Below are positions 1-11,652 of a stretch of DNA of 64,000 nucleotides, piece by piece. The stretch is from Mycobacterium sp. 1100029.7. GTDB lineage: Bacteria; Actinomycetota; Actinomycetes; Mycobacteriales; Mycobacteriaceae. The stretch covers positions 1-64,000 of the forward strand of contig NZ_LZSC01000027.1 of assembly GCF_001665235.1 (NCBI RefSeq). Direction: 5' to 3'. The translations under genes were made by a program, and so were the position numbers. Numbering within the stretch: position 1 is the stretch's first letter; every line of letters starts with the position of its first letter. Under the pieces are notes generated by a model, which was not told where the DNA came from, made no database searches, and worked only from the letters and a program-made list of their open reading frames with translations.

Positions 1-882
1 GGTCAGCTGCTGCTGGATCGAGTAACCGAAGCTGCCCTGCCCCACCCCGAAGTACGGGAAACCGGTGAGGTTCTTGAACAACACCGTGAAGAATGTCGGG
101 TTGAGCCCCATCGGGTTGGTCGGCGTCGGAATGGTGAAGAAGCTGGCCAGGAACTGCTCCCACCACGTCGTCAACGGGTCCGTCGCAGCGACAGCAGCCG
201 GGTTAGTGGCCGCAGCGGTCGTCGAAACCTGCTGCACCGCATTGGAAGTCAGTGCGTTAGAGGCGAACTGCGTGGTGCTGTTCGCGGCGGTCTGGGCCGC
301 GGGTTCGGAGGTGGCCTTGCTCACCGCCGACGCCTGTTCGGCGGTGCCGTCAGGGGTGGTGGTGTTGGGCGGCTGCTCGAACGGCGCGACGTCCACGGCC
401 GCCGCCGACGAGGCCGCGTACCCGTACATCGCACCGGCGTCCAGGGCCCAGAACTCGGCGTACTCGGCTTCGGTGGCCGCGATGGCCGGCGTGTTCTGCC
501 CGAAGAAGTTGGTCGCGATCAAGGTGGCCAACAGCACCCGGTTGGCCGCGATCACCGGCGGCGGCACCGTCAGCATGAAGGCCACCTCGAACGCCGCCGC
601 GGCCGCGCGGGCCTGCCCGGCGGTCAGCTCGGACTGGGCGGCCACCGCGCTGAGCCAGCTCACATACGGCACGACCGCGGCCAGCATCTTCTGCGACGTC
701 GGCCCGATCCACGGACCGCCGGTCAGTTCGGAGATCACCGAGTCATAGCCACCCGCAGCGGTGGCCAATTCTGCCGCCAGTCCATCCCACGCTGCGGCCG
801 CAGCAACCATCGGGCCCGACCCTGGACCCGCGTACATACGACCGGAATTGATTTCGGGCGGGAGCGCTCCGAAGTCGAACAC
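1..882 (-). CDS. PPE family protein of the ESX-5 locus (3' part beyond window)
   Basis: The protein starts [17 protein letters not shown] from a GTG at 882, which is preceded by a strong GAGGAGG ribosome binding site about 7 bases upstream. It carries the PPE signature (Pro-Pro-Glu at residues 8-10) and the conserved WxG-like turn of the roughly 180-residue PPE domain (residues 57-58, GGPW). A less conserved Ala/Thr-rich tail follows. 294 codons are visible and the reading frame is open at base 1, so the C-terminus lies outside the window. PPE proteins are exported substrates of ESX secretion systems, usually paired with a PE partner. Its place beside the ferredoxin/cyp143 pair and eccC5 matches PPE25-PPE27 of M. 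tuberculosis, so it is probably an ESX-5 substrate. Which of these paralogues it corresponds to cannot be decided here. Confidence 0.93.
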   Translation of the reverse strand, partial: MFDFGALPPEINSGRMYAGPGSGPMVAAAAAWDGLAAELATAAGGYDSVISELTGGPWIGPTSQKMLAAVVPYVSWLSAVAAQSELTAGQARAAAAAFEVAFMLTVPPPVIAANRVLLATLIATNFFGQNTPAIAATEAEYAEFWALDAGAMYGYAASSAAAVDVAPFEQPPNTTTPDGTAEQASAVSKATSEPAAQTAANSTTQFASNALTSNAVQQVSTTAAATNPAAVAATDPLTTWWEQFLASFFTIPTPTNPMGLNPTFFTVLFKNLTGFPYFGVGQGSFGYSIQQQLT

Positions 883-1280
883 CGCGTCCTCCTCAATGGG
901 CCGGGATTGCGGTCGCAATCTCGGCTATCGCGTCAGAACCTGAAACCATTGGTGGTCGCTTCAGCAAGTAACCAGATAGCTTCCGGTGCGCCCGCCCGCT
1001 GTCGCCCAAACCGGTGTTCTACCACCGTGTTTGGCCACGAACCGGGCGCCCATCCTGCTGCGATTACCCTCGCTGCCAGCAACCGAGCGACAGCTCATTG
1101 GGCTGAACTGCCGCTCGGGGAAAACATTAATGGGTTGCCAGCGTCCATCCGACCGGCGATGCCAACTATTCACACCAGGCCAACCATTGTTCATTCCCGG
1201 CTAACTGATGTTCATTTATGGCGCCCGGGTGTTCACCTTCGGTTCGCTTGCCGGTTTCGGATCGGCAGCCGCCGACCCCG
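883..1280. other. 398-bp intergenic stretch upstream of the PPE gene
   Basis: No convincing gene lies here; open frames on either strand lack ribosome binding sites and family features. The middle (about 1130-1250) is more AT-rich than its surroundings and contains several GTTCA-type words (about 1190, 1209 and 1230), so the promoter of the leftward PPE gene is probably here. No clear -10/-35 pair could be assigned. Confidence 0.4.
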
Positions 1281-1559
<279 letters not shown>

Positions 1560-1737
1560 CTAGAAGATCGTCCAGTCGGCGCGGTCGGCCAGTTCGTCGG
1601 TCCGCCAGCCGGATTGGAGCAGGTGCGAAACACGTGCGATATTGGTGTGCCAGCACAAATTCCGTGACGGCATGGTTCCACGTACGGCCGGCAGATCCGG
1701 GGCCGGGAACGAATCATCGGACGACAAGCGGAGATAG

Positions 1738-2916
<1,179 letters not shown>

Positions 2917-2958
2917 CCTCGGCGAAACCGGGCCAACCCCAACTGCGCGGCTGCGGTC

Positions 2959-5900
2959 CTACTTCTGCAATTCGGTTGCCGCCACCTGGACGAACACGCC
3001 GGTGTCTTCGGCCATCAGCAGGCCTCGACCACGGGGCAGCGGGCCACCCTTCATCTTGCCCCGGATGAAGCCCTCGTCGGGGTCGGCGTCCATCACGAGC
3101 AGCGGGGTGTTCGCCTGGTGCAGTGCCCGCAGGATCGGGTCGCTACCCGCCGAGGACCAACCGCCGAACGTGCGGGTGACCAGGACGTGCAAGCCGACGT
3201 CGGCGGCCCGGGTCACCCACGGCGCGATCTGGTGCAGCGGTGAATCGAATCCGGGTGGCAGCTGCTGGATGTCGTCGACGATCAAGAAGATCTCCGGACC
3301 ACTCCACCATGCCCGCGACAGCAACTCCTGCGCCGACAGCCCGGGCGGAGGCTGACGACCTGCCAGGACTGAAGCCAACTCGCCGACCAGTGCCTGCACG
3401 CCGTCGAGGTTGTAGGCGAACTTCTCCACGTATTCGGTGCCCAGGGTGGTCAACAGCTGACGACGCGGGTCGACCAGCCACACCTGTGCGGTGGGCTTGC
3501 CGGCCGGAGCCGGCGGCGCGGTGCTCGATCCTGGGGCATACAGCCGGCCGATCTCGGACATGATCGTGGCCAGCGTCGTGGTACGGCCACATTCGCGTCG
3601 GCCGGTCACCATCAAGTGCGCGTTCTCGTTGAAGTTGAGGTACACCGGCGCCAGGTCCAATTCGGAGATGGCCCAGGCGATTCCGCCGACACCAACACCT
3701 TGACGGTGATCGCGGGCAGCCAGCTCGCGCACCTGCTCCACGCCGAACCGTGCCGGCAGGCGGCGCACCGGCGGCGCCTGGCCGCTGGTGAGCCTGCTGA
3801 CGGCTGCCACCACGCTGTCCGACTCGAAGATCTTGTCGGGGGTGTTGGCCAGTGCGGGGCGGGCGATCAGGGTGTGCAGACCGGCCTGCGGGTCGCTGTC
3901 CAGTCGCACGTAGTTGACGGCAACCATGCCGCGGCCGGGTTTGACCGGGACGTCCTTGGCGAAGCGGGACCGCACCAGTTTGGCGTCTTCGACCGCGGCC
4001 AGCCGCAGCTCGATGCGGGACCCGAACCCGCTGCGCACCGGCGGCCGCAGTTCGGATTCGCGATCGGCAGTGACCACCACGTGCACCCCGAACGAGGGGC
4101 CCTGGTTGATGATCTGGTTGACCTGCTCGATCAGGACCTCGTTCTCCTCGGCCAACGCCCGGTAGTTGTCGATCACCAGGTAGACGTCGCCGAAGCCGTC
4201 GTTGGGCACCGGGCCGGCCTCGCCGCCGAACTTACGGCGCCGGAACACGTCCATCGACGCGATGCCGTGTTCGAGGAAGCTGCGCTTGCGGTCACGCACC
4301 AGCGCCAGCAGCTCGGCCACCGTCCGGCGGACACCGTACGGATCCGTCGGACCGGCCACCTCACCCACATGCGGCAGCCGGGCGATCGTGGTCAGAGCGG
4401 TACTGCTGTACGCCAGGCAGTAGAACTGGATCTGCTCCGGGGTGTGGGTCAATGCGGCCGAGCAGATCAGCGTCTGCAGAGCGGTCGTCTTGCCCGCACC
4501 ACCGGCACCCAGGATCAGCACGTTGGAGCCCGGCCCGGAGGTGTCCACCGTCCACGGCGGCTGGTCGTGCTTGAACGGCCGGTCGATGATCCCGATCGGG
4601 AACACCAGGTCCCGCGCGGAGCCGTAGTCCTGGTTCCACGGACGACCGAGGAAACGGTTGACCAAGTCGTCGATCGCGACCGGCTGCGTCAGCGGCGGCT
4701 GCCACAAGCGGTACGGCTCGAAGTCGATCTTGCGCAACTGATGGATGATCTCGGTGCCGACCTTCGGCGTCCGGATGCTCTCTTCCTCTTCTTCGGTCTC
4801 GGTGCCGTCGAAGTCGAGCAGCTCGCCATTGCCGAGGACCGCCGGCGGCTCGATGTCCGGCCCGGCCTCGCTGACCTCCAGCGGGGTGAACGAGTTGGTG
4901 AACAGCTGCGGGCGAATGTAATCGATGCTGTGCACCAGCACCGGCGCGTCGTCACCGTCGATGGTGATCCCACGGGAGTAGTAGTCACGCCACAGGAACT
5001 CGGCCTGAAAGCGGACGATGTCCTCGAGGCTGCGACGGAAGTAGCCCAACCCGGCCTGCGCGGGCAGGTTGACGGCGTTCGGCACACCAGCGGCCTGGGC
5101 GGCACCGGCGGTCCGTGCTTTCAGCACCAACCGGTAACCCATGTTCTCCATCAGCTTTTCGGCGCGGCTTTCGATGGTCTGCGAGGCCATCATCAGGTGG
5201 ATCCAATAGGCACGGCCCTGCCGGCCGATCGAGTCGAGGACGTCGACCGCGGTCGGCATGATGCGGAACCACTCGTAGAACTCGTCGATGACCACCACCA
5301 GCATCGGCAGCGGCGGCATGTCCTGCCCGCGGGCGCGCATTCTGGTGCGCACGGAGTTGTACTCCTTGGCGTCGTCGACGCCGGCGTTGTCGCAGACCGC
5401 CTTGCGGCGGGCGATCTCGCCCCACAGCGCGTCCAGGAAGCGCTCCATCAGCGCCTGGTCTTCTTCGAGGTCGGTGATGATTCGCGAGACGTGCGGGACC
5501 CCGGCGAAGGGCTTGACCGCCGACCCACCCTTGAGGTCGGCGAGCACGAACTGCAACTCTTCGGGCGGGTGGGCGAGCATCAGCGACTCGATCACGGTGC
5601 GCACCAGCGTCGACTTACCGGAACCCGTCGTTCCGGACATGACGCCGTGCGGGCCGTCGCCGCCTTCGTCCAGCGACTTCATGTCGAGGAACAGCAGCTC
5701 GCCGTTGTCGGATCGGTTACCGAACGGAACCCGCAGCCGCGAACGGCCCATCGTGTCGGTGCGGGCGCCCCACAGCGCGTCGAAGTCGATCTCGCCGGGG
5801 TCGTCCACCCCGTAGTAGGACAGGATGTCGCGGGCTCCGATGTGCGCGACCCGCTGCCCGATCTCCTCGTAGGCCTCCGCGAGACGCCAGTGCGCCAGCT

Positions 5901-7128
5901 TCTGACCGAATTCCTCGGCCTCGGCGCGGCTGAGCTGGTCGGTGAGGGCGAAGAACCACGGCTTGTCGTCGATCACCATCCAGGTGTCGCGGTCGCGGGG
6001 CAGCGCCTCGATCACGCCCATGTCGTCGAACTGCAGCGTGCGCTCGGGGACCGATGTCCACATCGAGGAACCGGTCAGGTCGAAGAACGTCACGCCGTCC
6101 ACGCCTTCGGCGCTGATCACGTACTCCCATTGCGGGTCGACGGCGTCGGCGATGATCACCGTGTGCGGGGTCGGCGTCTGGGCCGACGAGCTGGCGTGGC
6201 GAGGCGTGAACGATCCACGGCCGGCGAACAATTCGGCTTGCTCCGCGGCGAATTCGCGCACCGAGCTGTACACCATCCGCGCGTTGCCCGCCGCGTCCTG
6301 GCGCCGCGAATCACCGAAGTGCGGCAGCCACTTGACCCAGTCCCATTCGTCCAGATCCCCACTCACCACGACCATCTGCACGTGGTCGGGGCCGTGGGAG
6401 AAGGCCAGCTGGCAGACGATCGCGCGCATCAGTCCCAGGACATGATCGCGGTCCCCCCGCAGCGCGTACCAGGGCTCCACCAGCAGCGAAACCATCTTGG
6501 GCAGGTTGTAGACGACGCTTTGGTAGCGACCGAATTCCTGCAGCGCCTTACCGGTCACGGGCTCGAGTTCGATGTCGGTCGGCATGTTCTGGGGCTCACC
6601 CCAGGTCACCTCGGGACGTGTCATTCCGACGCCGACGCGCACGACGCCGAAGTTGAGGTCTTTGCCGTCGGGTTTGCGTTCCCACATTCGCGGCGAACCG
6701 ACGGCAGCGCTGAGCGTGTCGGGAGCCGGGTGGAACCAGCGGTAGTTGGCGTCCATGCTGTCGGCCGACTCGTGTGCGGTCTCGCGCAGCATGTCCAGCA
6801 TCAGCATGAACTGGGCGCGCATCGAGTCGAGCTTCGGACGGCTCATCTGCTGCTGGCCGCCGAACCGGCCGCCGAACATCATCATCGCGACGCCACCGAT
6901 CATGAAGATCGGGAAGATCGCGCCGGCGCCGCCGAAGACGTGCGAGCCGCTGGCGAAGGTCATCGCGATCATGCCGATCAGCAGACCGACCACCAGAACG
7001 CCCACCACGACCATCCACCAGGGCTTGCCCTCCGGCGGCGGAATGCTCAGTGGGGTGGGGAGAACGATGTTTTCGGGCTTGATGACGGGAGGCTTCTCCG
7101 GCTGCGGCCGGGCAAATCCACGTTTCAC
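2959..7128 (-). CDS. eccC5: ESX-5 type VII secretion FtsK/SpoIIIE-type ATPase EccC5
   Basis: A 1389-residue motor ATPase of the ESX-5 secretion membrane complex, which exports PE and PPE proteins. Two transmembrane helices lie at about residues 37-59 and 66-86. Three FtsK/SpoIIIE-type nucleotide-binding domains follow. The first Walker A is GTTGSGKS (499-506, Lys505) and the second is GAGGAGKT (Lys880). The third is degenerate, ECGRTT, with Arg1182 in the lysine position, as I recall for the M. tuberculosis protein (1391 residues). It starts in an ATGA overlap with the stop of eccB5, so the two are translationally coupled. The sequence is nearly identical to M. tuberculosis EccC5 over long stretches, so the assignment is firm. 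Confidence 0.98.
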   Translation of the reverse strand: MKRGFARPQPEKPPVIKPENIVLPTPLSIPPPEGKPWWMVVVGVLVVGLLIGMIAMTFASGSHVFGGAGAIFPIFMIGGVAMMMFGGRFGGQQQMSRPKLDSMRAQFMLMLDMLRETAHESADSMDANYRWFHPAPDTLSAAVGSPRMWERKPDGKDLNFGVVRVGVGMTRPEVTWGEPQNMPTDIELEPVTGKALQEFGRYQSVVYNLPKMVSLLVEPWYALRGDRDHVLGLMRAIVCQLAFSHGPDHVQMVVVSGDLDEWDWVKWLPHFGDSRRQDAAGNARMVYSSVREFAAEQAELFAGRGSFTPRHASSSAQTPTPHTVIIADAVDPQWEYVISAEGVDGVTFFDLTGSSMWTSVPERTLQFDDMGVIEALPRDRDTWMVIDDKPWFFALTDQLSRAEAEEFGQKLAHWRLAEAYEEIGQRVAHIGARDILSYYGVDDPGEIDFDALWGARTDTMGRSRLRVPFGNRSDNGELLFLDMKSLDEGGDGPHGVMSGTTGSGKSTLVRTVIESLMLAHPPEELQFVLADLKGGSAVKPFAGVPHVSRIITDLEEDQALMERFLDALWGEIARRKAVCDNAGVDDAKEYNSVRTRMRARGQDMPPLPMLVVVIDEFYEWFRIMPTAVDVLDSIGRQGRAYWIHLMMASQTIESRAEKLMENMGYRLVLKARTAGAAQAAGVPNAVNLPAQAGLGYFRRSLEDIVRFQAEFLWRDYYSRGITIDGDDAPVLVHSIDYIRPQLFTNSFTPLEVSEAGPDIEPPAVLGNGELLDFDGTETEEEEESIRTPKVGTEIIHQLRKIDFEPYRLWQPPLTQPVAIDDLVNRFLGRPWNQDYGSARDLVFPIGIIDRPFKHDQPPWTVDTSGPGSNVLILGAGGAGKTTALQTLICSAALTHTPEQIQFYCLAYSSTALTTIARLPHVGEVAGPTDPYGVRRTVAELLALVRDRKRSFLEHGIASMDVFRRRKFGGEAGPVPNDGFGDVYLVIDNYRALAEENEVLIEQVNQIINQGPSFGVHVVVTADRESELRPPVRSGFGSRIELRLAAVEDAKLVRSRFAKDVPVKPGRGMVAVNYVRLDSDPQAGLHTLIARPALANTPDKIFESDSVVAAVSRLTSGQAPPVRRLPARFGVEQVRELAARDHRQGVGVGGIAWAISELDLAPVYLNFNENAHLMVTGRRECGRTTTLATIMSEIGRLYAPGSSTAPPAPAGKPTAQVWLVDPRRQLLTTLGTEYVEKFAYNLDGVQALVGELASVLAGRQPPPGLSAQELLSRAWWSGPEIFLIVDDIQQLPPGFDSPLHQIAPWVTRAADVGLHVLVTRTFGGWSSAGSDPILRALHQANTPLLVMDADPDEGFIRGKMKGGPLPRGRGLLMAEDTGVFVQVAATELQK

Positions 7129-8645
7129 TTCGGTACCACCAACTCTGCTGGGGATGTATCCATCGGGAGGGTGTCGTGCTGCACCAACGCATCAGCCCTC
7201 GACAACGTCGGGCCCTGCGGGAGAAGCCGCAGCGCCACCCACGGCGCCAGGCTCGGTTGGGTTTGCAGACCCAATGCCTCGCGGACCTCGCGGGTGTCGT
7301 CGACCCCGAACCGCGCGCCCGCATCCGTGACCCACCATAGCGATTCGGTGGTCTTTGCGCCGGGATCGTTGCCGGTGACGGCGACGAAGTTGGCAAAGCT
7401 GGGGCCGAAGTAAACCTGGTCGGCGGTGCGGCCGGTGGTGTCCGACTTCACCAGTGACACAACCTTTTTCGACTCAGACTGCGAGACCGGGATGGTCGGC
7501 CCGGACACCACCTGGATGCGGGCCCGGTTCTCGCCGTTGGTCTTCTCCCACCACCAGCAGGTCGCCGGGTTCTCCCGAAGATCCGTGACGTTCAGCGGAT
7601 TGTCGGGGTAGGAGGACAGATCCAGCTTGTTGACCACCGGCATCTTGGCCAGCGCCGCCGGCTCCACGGTCACCGGCTTGGTGTTGTTGGCGCCGCCGGC
7701 GTTCTGCATGATCTGCGCGACCAGCGGCGGCAACGTCTGCACACCGTCGGCCAGGACCAGCGAATACTGTTGCGGCCCACTGATTTGCGGCGTGACGAGG
7801 ATCGTCCCGATGGGGCCGGGCGCGCCGGGGAAGGTCGCTGGAGCGCCGGTGTTCTGCACCTCGGGCACCGTCAGCTCGGGTCCGACCGGCAGGGCGTCGA
7901 ACAATGCCCGGCTCATCGGCTTGGCCATGCTGATCTGCTCCGGTGTCAATCCGAGGGGCAGCAGCACGGAGCGGTTCGCCGCGTCGATGCGCGACCGGCG
8001 GCCCTCCCGGATGACCCAGGTGTCCCCGCTGTAGCTCAGCACCACCGCGTCCGAGCCGTTGAGGACCCGTCGGCGATTGTTCAGGTCAGGCGTGCCGTCG
8101 ATCACGGTGACAGTCACACCCGACGGCGAGCCGACCCCGGTCGAGCCGGCCGTTGTGTCGCAGATCAGCCACGACGACGACGTCGGGGTCTTGGCCCCGA
8201 AGTTCGAGGGTGCCCCGGGGATGCCCACCATGGGTCCGCGGGGAATGTTGGCGATCTGGCTGGACCGAACCAGGTGCGGGTTGTCCGGGCGGCCGGTGAT
8301 CAGCCGGGCCGATGCCAGGTTCAGCGCGGGGTACAGCTTGTCGCCGACACGCACATACAGCGCTCCCGAGTCGCGGTCGGCGATGATCGGCGAATCCCCC
8401 ACCTGACCGGCCGGGCTGATGAACGAGTACAGCAGCGCGCCCAGGCAGATCACCACCGCGGCGGAGACCGACGCGACGATGGCCAGCGTCTGGCGCCGCC
8501 CCGGCTCGACCTCCATCCGGACCCGCCAGCGGGTCAGCGCCATCGAGGTTCGGCGAGCAAGGAACTGATAGCCCGTCACCTGGGTGCGCGTCGACAGCCC
8601 GAGGCCGTACCCCGAGCCGCGCTGCCCGCGACTGTCTTCCGCCAC
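7125..8645 (-). CDS. eccB5: ESX-5 secretion membrane-complex protein EccB5
   Basis: A 506-residue single-pass membrane protein. It has a cytoplasmic N-terminus, one transmembrane helix at about residues 53-75 (AIVASVSAAVVICLGALLYS) and a large periplasmic domain with the repeated EccB fold. It is a core part of the ESX-5 inner-membrane complex with EccC5, EccD5 and EccE5. I chose the GTG at 8645 because it gives the same length as the M. tuberculosis protein (506 residues) and is preceded by GGATGG; the frame is also open to a GTG at 8681. It is first in the visible eccB5-eccC5 operon and divergent from malQ. Confidence 0.96.
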   Translation of the reverse strand: MAEDSRGQRGSGYGLGLSTRTQVTGYQFLARRTSMALTRWRVRMEVEPGRRQTLAIVASVSAAVVICLGALLYSFISPAGQVGDSPIIADRDSGALYVRVGDKLYPALNLASARLITGRPDNPHLVRSSQIANIPRGPMVGIPGAPSNFGAKTPTSSSWLICDTTAGSTGVGSPSGVTVTVIDGTPDLNNRRRVLNGSDAVVLSYSGDTWVIREGRRSRIDAANRSVLLPLGLTPEQISMAKPMSRALFDALPVGPELTVPEVQNTGAPATFPGAPGPIGTILVTPQISGPQQYSLVLADGVQTLPPLVAQIMQNAGGANNTKPVTVEPAALAKMPVVNKLDLSSYPDNPLNVTDLRENPATCWWWEKTNGENRARIQVVSGPTIPVSQSESKKVVSLVKSDTTGRTADQVYFGPSFANFVAVTGNDPGAKTTESLWWVTDAGARFGVDDTREVREALGLQTQPSLAPWVALRLLPQGPTLSRADALVQHDTLPMDTSPAELVVPK

Positions 8646-8954
8646 TAATTCACCATCCGGTCTGCTAGAACGCCTGGACACCGTCCAGCACGCGAATCAC
8701 ATCGATAACGGTAAGCCACCCGCAATGACCTCGCCACGCAGCGCAATGTGGCGTTCACTTCACAGCCTCGTCACGTACATCACGTCAGGCGTCGTCGCGG
8801 CAACCTCTGTCATCTCCACTCCGGATCGTAGCGGCGAAGCGCCCGCCCGTCCTGTCGAACCGGTGGTCCGCCGCCAGCGGCACTGACCTGGGAAAGCGAT
8901 CGCCGCGGCGCGGTCGCGTCGTGGCCGGTGGGGTTTGGCAGCAAGATAAGCGGC
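8646..8954. other. Divergent intergenic region between eccB5 and malQ
   Basis: These 309 bases should contain the promoters for the eccB5-eccC5 operon (leftward) and for malQ (rightward). The segment around 8690-8720 is comparatively AT-rich. I see no gene with a plausible start and no convincing dyad or -10/-35 pair. Confidence 0.4.
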
Positions 8955-11096
8955 ATGACAGAGCTCGCACCGTCGTTGGTCGAACTTGCCGGGCGACTGG
9001 GCATCGCCACCTGGTTTCAGGACTGGAGCGGGCGTCAGGTGCAGATCGCGGAGAGCACGCTGGTGGCGGTGCTCGCCGCGCTGGGCGTCGCGGCCGACAC
9101 CGAGCAGGAGCGCAACGAAGCCCTGACGGCGCAGGTGCGCTCGTATTGGGCACGTCAGCTGCCGGCGACGATCGTCGCGCGCAGCGGCACCCCGACGCGG
9201 TTTTGGGTGCACGTCACCCACGGTGATCCCGCCGAGGTGTTGTTGCGCCTCGAGGACGGCACCGTGCACGGCGGCGTGCAGCAGGTCGACAACTTCACCG
9301 CGCCGTTCAACCTGGACGGCCGGTGGGTCGGCGAGGCAAGTTTCGTCCTGCCCGCCGACCTGCCGTTGGGCTACCACCGCGTGCATCTGCGGTCCCGGGG
9401 CACCGAAGTCAGCGCGGCGCTGATCGTGACCCCGGATTGGCTCGGCCTGCCGGAGCAACTCGGTGCCCGCCGCGCCTGGGGTCTTGCCGTTCAGCTCTAC
9501 AGCGTGCGCTCCGAGCAGTCCTGGGGCCTCGGCGATCTGACCGATTTGACCGACCTGGCCGTGTGGTCGGCCACGCGCCACGGGGCGGACTATCTGCTGG
9601 TCAATCCGCTACACGCGGCCACGCCGACGGTCCCGATCGAGCCGTCGCCGTATCTTCCCACGTCAAGGCGCTTTTTCAACCCGCTTTATCTTCGCGTTGA
9701 ATCCATCCCCGAGTACGCCGACCTGACCAAACGCGGCCGGCTACGACGGCTGCGTGACGACGTCCGACAACGCGCCGGGCGACTCGACTCCATCGACCGT
9801 GACAGTGCGTGGACGGCCAAGCGGGAGGCGCTCAAGCTGCTGTATCGCGCACCGCGATCGGCAGGCCGGGAGCTGGCCTATGCCGCGTTCCGGGAGCGCG
9901 AAGGCCGTGCCCTCGACGACTTCGCCGTCTGGTGCGCGCTCGCCGAGAAGCACGGCGCCGACTGGCACTGCTGGCCGAGTTTCCTGCAGCACCCCACCGC
10001 CATCGGGGTGGTCCGGTTCGCCGAGAAGCACGCCGAGGCCGTCGATTTCCACCGCTGGCTGCAATGGCAACTCGACGAGCAACTCGCCGCCGCGCAGTCA
10101 CAGGCGATCCGGGCCGGAATGTCGTTGGGCATCATGCACGACCTCGCCGTCGGTGTGCATCCCAACGGGGCCGATGCCTGGGCCCTGCAGGAGGCGCTGG
10201 CGCTGGGCGTGACCGCGGGTGCGCCACCCGACGAGTTCAATCAACTCGGCCAGGACTGGTCTCAGCCGCCCTGGCGCCCGGACCGACTGGATGAGCAGGA
10301 GTACCAGCCGTTTCGCGCGCTGATCAGGGCGGTGCTGCGCCATGCCGGCGGGGTTCGGATCGACCACATCATCGGGCTGTTCCGGCTGTGGTGGATCCCC
10401 GCGGGCGCACCGCCCACCGAAGGCACCTACGTGCGCTATGACCACGAGGCGATGATCGGCATCGTCGCGCTGGAAGCCCATCGCGCCGGTGCGCTGGTCG
10501 TCGGAGAGGACCTGGGAACGGTCGAACCGTGGGTACGCGACTACCTCTTATTACGGGGGCTGTTGGGAACCTCGATCCTGTGGTTCGAGCTGGACCGGGA
10601 CGGTGCCGGTGGCCCGCTGCCCGCCGAACGGTGGCGCGAGTACTGCCTGTCGTCGGTCACCACTCACGACCTACCGCCGACCGCGGGCTACCTGGCCGGC
10701 GACCACGTCCGGCTGCGCGAGTCACTGGGGTTGCTGACCCGACCGGTAGCCGACGAGCTGGAAGCCGATCGGGCCGAGTTGGCGGCCTGGATGGCCGAGT
10801 TGCGCCGGGTGGGACTGCTCGGCGAACACGACGACGATCCCGAGCAGATCGTCCTTGCGCTGTACCGCTACCTGGGTAGAACGCCGTCGAGGTTGTTGGG
10901 GGTGGCGCTGACCGACGCCGTGGGTGATCGACGCACCCAGAATCAGCCCGGGACCACCGACGAGTACCCGAACTGGCGGGTCCCGCTGACCGGCCCCGAC
11001 GGCCGCCCGGTGCTGCTCGAGGATGTATTCACGAATCGTCGGGCCGCCACCCTGGCCGACGCGGTGCGCGCGACGCTGACACCTCCGACGATCTAG
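8955..11096 (+). CDS. malQ: 4-alpha-glucanotransferase (amylomaltase, GH77)
   Basis: A 713-residue GH77 enzyme that transfers alpha-1,4-glucan segments between maltodextrins in cytoplasmic glycogen and maltose metabolism. The catalytic triad is visible: the nucleophile Asp470 in RIDHIIGLFR, the acid/base Glu518 in GEDLGTVEP, and the transition-state-stabilising Asp572 in TTHDLPPTAG. The N-terminal extension (about residues 1-150) is typical of the long mycobacterial form. I chose ATG 8955 because it reproduces the MTELAPSLVELA start of M. tuberculosis MalQ (Rv1781c, about 724 residues). No strong ribosome binding site precedes it. It is divergent from eccB5, as in M. tuberculosis. Confidence 0.96.
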   Translation: MTELAPSLVELAGRLGIATWFQDWSGRQVQIAESTLVAVLAALGVAADTEQERNEALTAQVRSYWARQLPATIVARSGTPTRFWVHVTHGDPAEVLLRLEDGTVHGGVQQVDNFTAPFNLDGRWVGEASFVLPADLPLGYHRVHLRSRGTEVSAALIVTPDWLGLPEQLGARRAWGLAVQLYSVRSEQSWGLGDLTDLTDLAVWSATRHGADYLLVNPLHAATPTVPIEPSPYLPTSRRFFNPLYLRVESIPEYADLTKRGRLRRLRDDVRQRAGRLDSIDRDSAWTAKREALKLLYRAPRSAGRELAYAAFREREGRALDDFAVWCALAEKHGADWHCWPSFLQHPTAIGVVRFAEKHAEAVDFHRWLQWQLDEQLAAAQSQAIRAGMSLGIMHDLAVGVHPNGADAWALQEALALGVTAGAPPDEFNQLGQDWSQPPWRPDRLDEQEYQPFRALIRAVLRHAGGVRIDHIIGLFRLWWIPAGAPPTEGTYVRYDHEAMIGIVALEAHRAGALVVGEDLGTVEPWVRDYLLLRGLLGTSILWFELDRDGAGGPLPAERWREYCLSSVTTHDLPPTAGYLAGDHVRLRESLGLLTRPVADELEADRAELAAWMAELRRVGLLGEHDDDPEQIVLALYRYLGRTPSRLLGVALTDAVGDRRTQNQPGTTDEYPNWRVPLTGPDGRPVLLEDVFTNRRAATLADAVRATLTPPTI

Positions 11097-11105
11097 CGAG
11101 TGGCC

Positions 11106-11579
11106 ATGACCGTCTCAGCGAACGACCGAACCGCGCTCAGCGATCTGGTGCACCGCTATGCGGCCGGCGTGGACGACCGCCAATTCGATTCTGTGGTAGC
11201 ACTTTTCACGCCGGAGGCGGAGTTGACGGTGCCCGACCCGCGGGCCGCTCTGACGCCGGTTCATTCACATCGCGGCGAGCAGGCCATCGCGGCGGCCGTT
11301 GCCGCGGTTGCCGCGGTTGCGCGCACCGAGCACGCGATCGTCGGTGAGGTCTACGACGAGGGACCGCGGCCCGGGACGGCGCGCGGGCGGATTGCGTGCG
11401 TGGCACATCATTGGACTCAGCGCACCGGCGACGAAGTCGTCGACGTGGTGTGGCATCTGCGCTACGACGACGAGTACGCATCGACGGCCACCGGTTGGCG
11501 GATCAGCCGCCGGATCCTGACCGTCAATGCGATCGAGACACGTCCGGTGCGTCGACTGTTGCCCCGCGATCCGGCCTGA
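11106..11579 (+). CDS. SnoaL-like / NTF2-fold protein
   Basis: A protein of 157 residues beginning MTVSANDRTALSDLVHRYAAGVDDRQFDSVVALF, the characteristic first helices of SnoaL-like NTF2-fold proteins. The conserved DxR/H-type pocket region and a C-terminal WRISRRIL strand are also present. Members include ketosteroid-isomerase-like and dehydratase-like enzymes, but a catalytic activity cannot be assigned. It starts 9 bases after malQ, so cotranscription is likely. An in-frame GTG at 11100 is an alternative start. The middle carries a low-complexity Ala/Val run (about residues 57-72). Confidence 0.8.
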   Translation: MTVSANDRTALSDLVHRYAAGVDDRQFDSVVALFTPEAELTVPDPRAALTPVHSHRGEQAIAAAVAAVAAVARTEHAIVGEVYDEGPRPGTARGRIACVAHHWTQRTGDEVVDVVWHLRYDDEYASTATGWRISRRILTVNAIETRPVRRLLPRDPA

Positions 11580-11652
11580 TACCGCAGCACGCTGGCGTGG
11601 CGCTGTGCACCGAAGTCGTTTGGCCAGGCCAGCTTTCGGGTAGCTCCCGTAC

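Noticed and set aside
3583-3609. The third EccC5 nucleotide-binding site with Arg in place of the Walker Lys as a possible loss-of-function mutation.
   Set aside because: The same substitution occurs in the M. tuberculosis protein as I recall it, so it is a family feature, not damage.
3616-7413. A very long open frame (about 1265 codons) on the plus strand opposite eccC5.
   Set aside because: It is antisense to the highly conserved EccC5 frame and has the Arg/His/Gly-rich composition of a shadow frame in high-GC coding DNA.
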